Positions 63,032 through 64,000 of a stretch of 64,000 nt of DNA are shown piece by piece (positions within the stretch are counted from its first letter, which is position 1; each line of letters opens with the position of its first letter). The DNA is taken from positions 4,241,501 to 4,305,500 of the forward strand of contig NZ_JAHSTX010000001.1 of NCBI RefSeq assembly GCF_019145375.1, written 5' to 3'. The notes under the pieces were generated by a model. The model had not been told where the DNA came from. It saw only the letters and a list, made by a program, of their open reading frames with translations, and made no database searches. The position numbers were made by a program, and so were the translations under genes. The DNA comes from Pseudomonas triticicola. GTDB lineage: Bacteria; Pseudomonadota; Gammaproteobacteria; Pseudomonadales; Pseudomonadaceae.

Positions 63032-63463
63032 CTAGACCACCAGCCGCTCCAGCGCCCCGCGCAAACCGGCAGGAATCGGCACCGGCTGATTGCTCGCGCG
63101 ATCGACAAACACATGCACGAACCGCCCCGCCGCGCACGCCTCGCTTTCGCCAACCTTGAACACAGCCAGTTCGTATTGCACCGAACTGTTGCCCAGTTTG
63201 CCGACCCGCAGCCCGATTTCGATCAGATCGGGAAAAGCGATCGAGGCAAAGTAATCGCAGGCGGAACTGACCACGAATCCCACCACTTCGCCGTCATGAA
63301 TATCCAGGCCACCGACTTGAATCAGATAAGTGTTCACCGCCGTGTCGAAGAAGCTGTAGTAGGTAACGTTGTTGACGTGACCGTAGGCATCGTTGTCGTG
63401 CCAGCGTGTGGTGATGGGCTGGAAGTGGGGGTAGTCGGAGCGTTGTGATGTCGGGTTGGGCAT
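63032..63463 (-). CDS. Acyl-CoA thioesterase (4HBT hotdog family)
   Basis: A 143-residue hotdog thioesterase. The catalytic segment [21 protein letters not shown] has the Asp of the 4-hydroxybenzoyl-CoA type family (D24 in HDNDAYGH), followed by [17 protein letters not shown]. It probably cleaves short or medium acyl-CoA and sits upstream of the 3-hydroxyacyl-CoA dehydrogenase gene at 63607 only by strand order, since that gene reads toward it. Start ATG 63463. Confidence 0.92.
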   Translation of the reverse strand: MPNPTSQRSDYPHFQPITTRWHDNDAYGHVNNVTYYSFFDTAVNTYLIQVGGLDIHDGEVVGFVVSSACDYFASIAFPDLIEIGLRVGKLGNSSVQYELAVFKVGESEACAAGRFVHVFVDRASNQPVPIPAGLRGALERLVV

Positions 63464-63518
63464 TGATCAGGGATTCCTTCAGATTTTTCGGCGAGTCTAA
63501 TGCAAACCGTGGCAGCCC

Positions 63519-63585
63519 CTTCGCGAGCGGGCTCGCTCCCACAGGGAAACACGAAAGTCTGTGGGAGCGAGCCTGCTCGCGAAGG
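63519..63585. repeat. REP pair in tail-to-tail arrangement
   Basis: CTTCGCGAGCGGGCTCGCTC at the left and TGTGGGAGCGAGCCTGCTCG at the right with 17 bases between. The order of arms is the same as at 62182 and opposite to the head-to-head REPINs. Confidence 0.88.
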
Positions 63586-63606
63586 CGTCAGCACAATCGA
63601 CCGGTG

Positions 63607-64000
63607 TCAACGATCAGCAAACCCCTTCCCCTGCGCCGCCAGCTCGTCAATCAACCGCGCCGGCTTCCACTGGTCGCCCTGGCGCGTCTCCAGCGCCAGC
63701 AAGCGCTGGTGGATATTCGCTAGCCCCTGCTGATCCGCCCACGCCATCGGCCCACCCTTTTCTGCTGGAAAACCATAGCCGTTCAAGTACACCAGATCGA
63801 TGTCATGGGCGGAGCTGGCAATACCTTCCTGGAGGATCTTCGCGCCCTCGTTGACCAGCGCCAGCAAACAGCGCTCTAGGATTTCTTCAGGACCGATGTC
63901 GCGACGCTGGAAACCCAGCTCTTCGCTGACTCGCAGCACCAGTGCATCCACTTCGGGATCATGCTCGGCCTGGCGACTGCCCGGCTCATAGTGGTAGTAG
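63607..64000 (-). CDS. 3-hydroxyacyl-CoA dehydrogenase family protein, 3' end only
   Basis: The window cuts the gene, and only the last 131 residues or so are seen. The segment RDIGPEEILERCLLALVNEGAKILQEGIASSAHDIDLVYLNGYGFPAEKGGPMAWAD matches the C-terminal dimerisation domain of FadB-like multifunctional enoyl-CoA hydratase/3-hydroxyacyl-CoA dehydrogenases. The frame stays open to the window edge. It should act in beta-oxidation. Full length and N-terminal hydratase domain cannot be judged. Confidence 0.9.
   Translation of the reverse strand, partial: YYHYEPGSRQAEHDPEVDALVLRVSEELGFQRRDIGPEEILERCLLALVNEGAKILQEGIASSAHDIDLVYLNGYGFPAEKGGPMAWADQQGLANIHQRLLALETRQGDQWKPARLIDELAAQGKGFADR

Overview
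This window looks like a chromosomal segment of a Pseudomonas of the fluorescens group. Three things support that. The genes are GC-rich. The gene order ntrC, trmL, secB, grx, rhodanese, gpmI, envC-like, ctpA, hisBHAF, asmA, mutY, yggX, basic amino acid ABC transporter, rmlC, dctBD, cysQ, nudE, lysM, fdhD is, as I recall it, the order of one P. aeruginosa PAO1 chromosome arm. The intergenic spaces carry many short palindromic repeats of the GGGAGCGAGCCTGCTCGCGA type that are common in P. fluorescens. I see no insertion sequence, prophage, integrase or CRISPR array.

Layout. Positions 1-1291 hold the 3' end of ntrC. It is followed by a sigma54-type promoter, a likely NtrC site and three tandem hairpin units on the + strand that look like the nitrogen-regulated small RNA NrsZ. 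Right against the end of that RNA sit two tandem leucine-rich-repeat proteins (1923-6032, - strand) that resemble truncated NEL-type effectors. From 6220 to 21222 comes core housekeeping: trmL, secB, grxC, a membrane rhodanese, gpmI, an EnvC-like murein hydrolase activator, ctpA, a YibQ-like deacetylase, a Vps62-like protein, an orphan solute-binding protein, the hisB-hisH-DUF2164-hisA-hisF block and an OFA-family transporter. From 21747 to 25502: asmA, mutY, yggX, and tRNA-Phe with its own promoter and terminator.

Positions 25559-30652 hold small membrane and lipoproteins, an alpha/beta hydrolase, a pair of Lys/Ala-tailed paralogues, a vapBC toxin-antitoxin module framed by two copies of the same terminator, and an amino acid permease. 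Positions 31196-35404 hold a basic amino acid ABC transporter operon and a methyltransferase. tRNA-Thr (35820) is followed by an accessory patch: a lone P-loop ATPase, a small unknown protein and a Xre-RES toxin-antitoxin pair. Then comes a compact operon of a 2-oxoglutarate dioxygenase, a GNAT acetyltransferase and an AzlCD amino acid exporter, convergent with a LysR regulator. After an OprD-type porin with an attenuator-like leader come aguBA (agmatine to putrescine) and a 970-residue kinase/M23-like/aminotransferase fusion.

The last part (49990-64000) is again mostly core: DUF3916 protein, rmlC, dctB-dctD, a thioesterase, cysQ-nudE, yrfG, a BON-LysM protein, a LysR regulator, fdhD with an FdhF/YdeP-like molybdo-oxidoreductase, a glycine-zipper protein, an acyl-CoA thioesterase and the 3' end of a 3-hydroxyacyl-CoA dehydrogenase.

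The items most worth follow-up are the NrsZ-like RNA and the LRR pair abutting it, the vapBC cassette between duplicated terminators, the dioxygenase-GNAT-AzlCD operon, and the three-domain kinase-lyase fusion.
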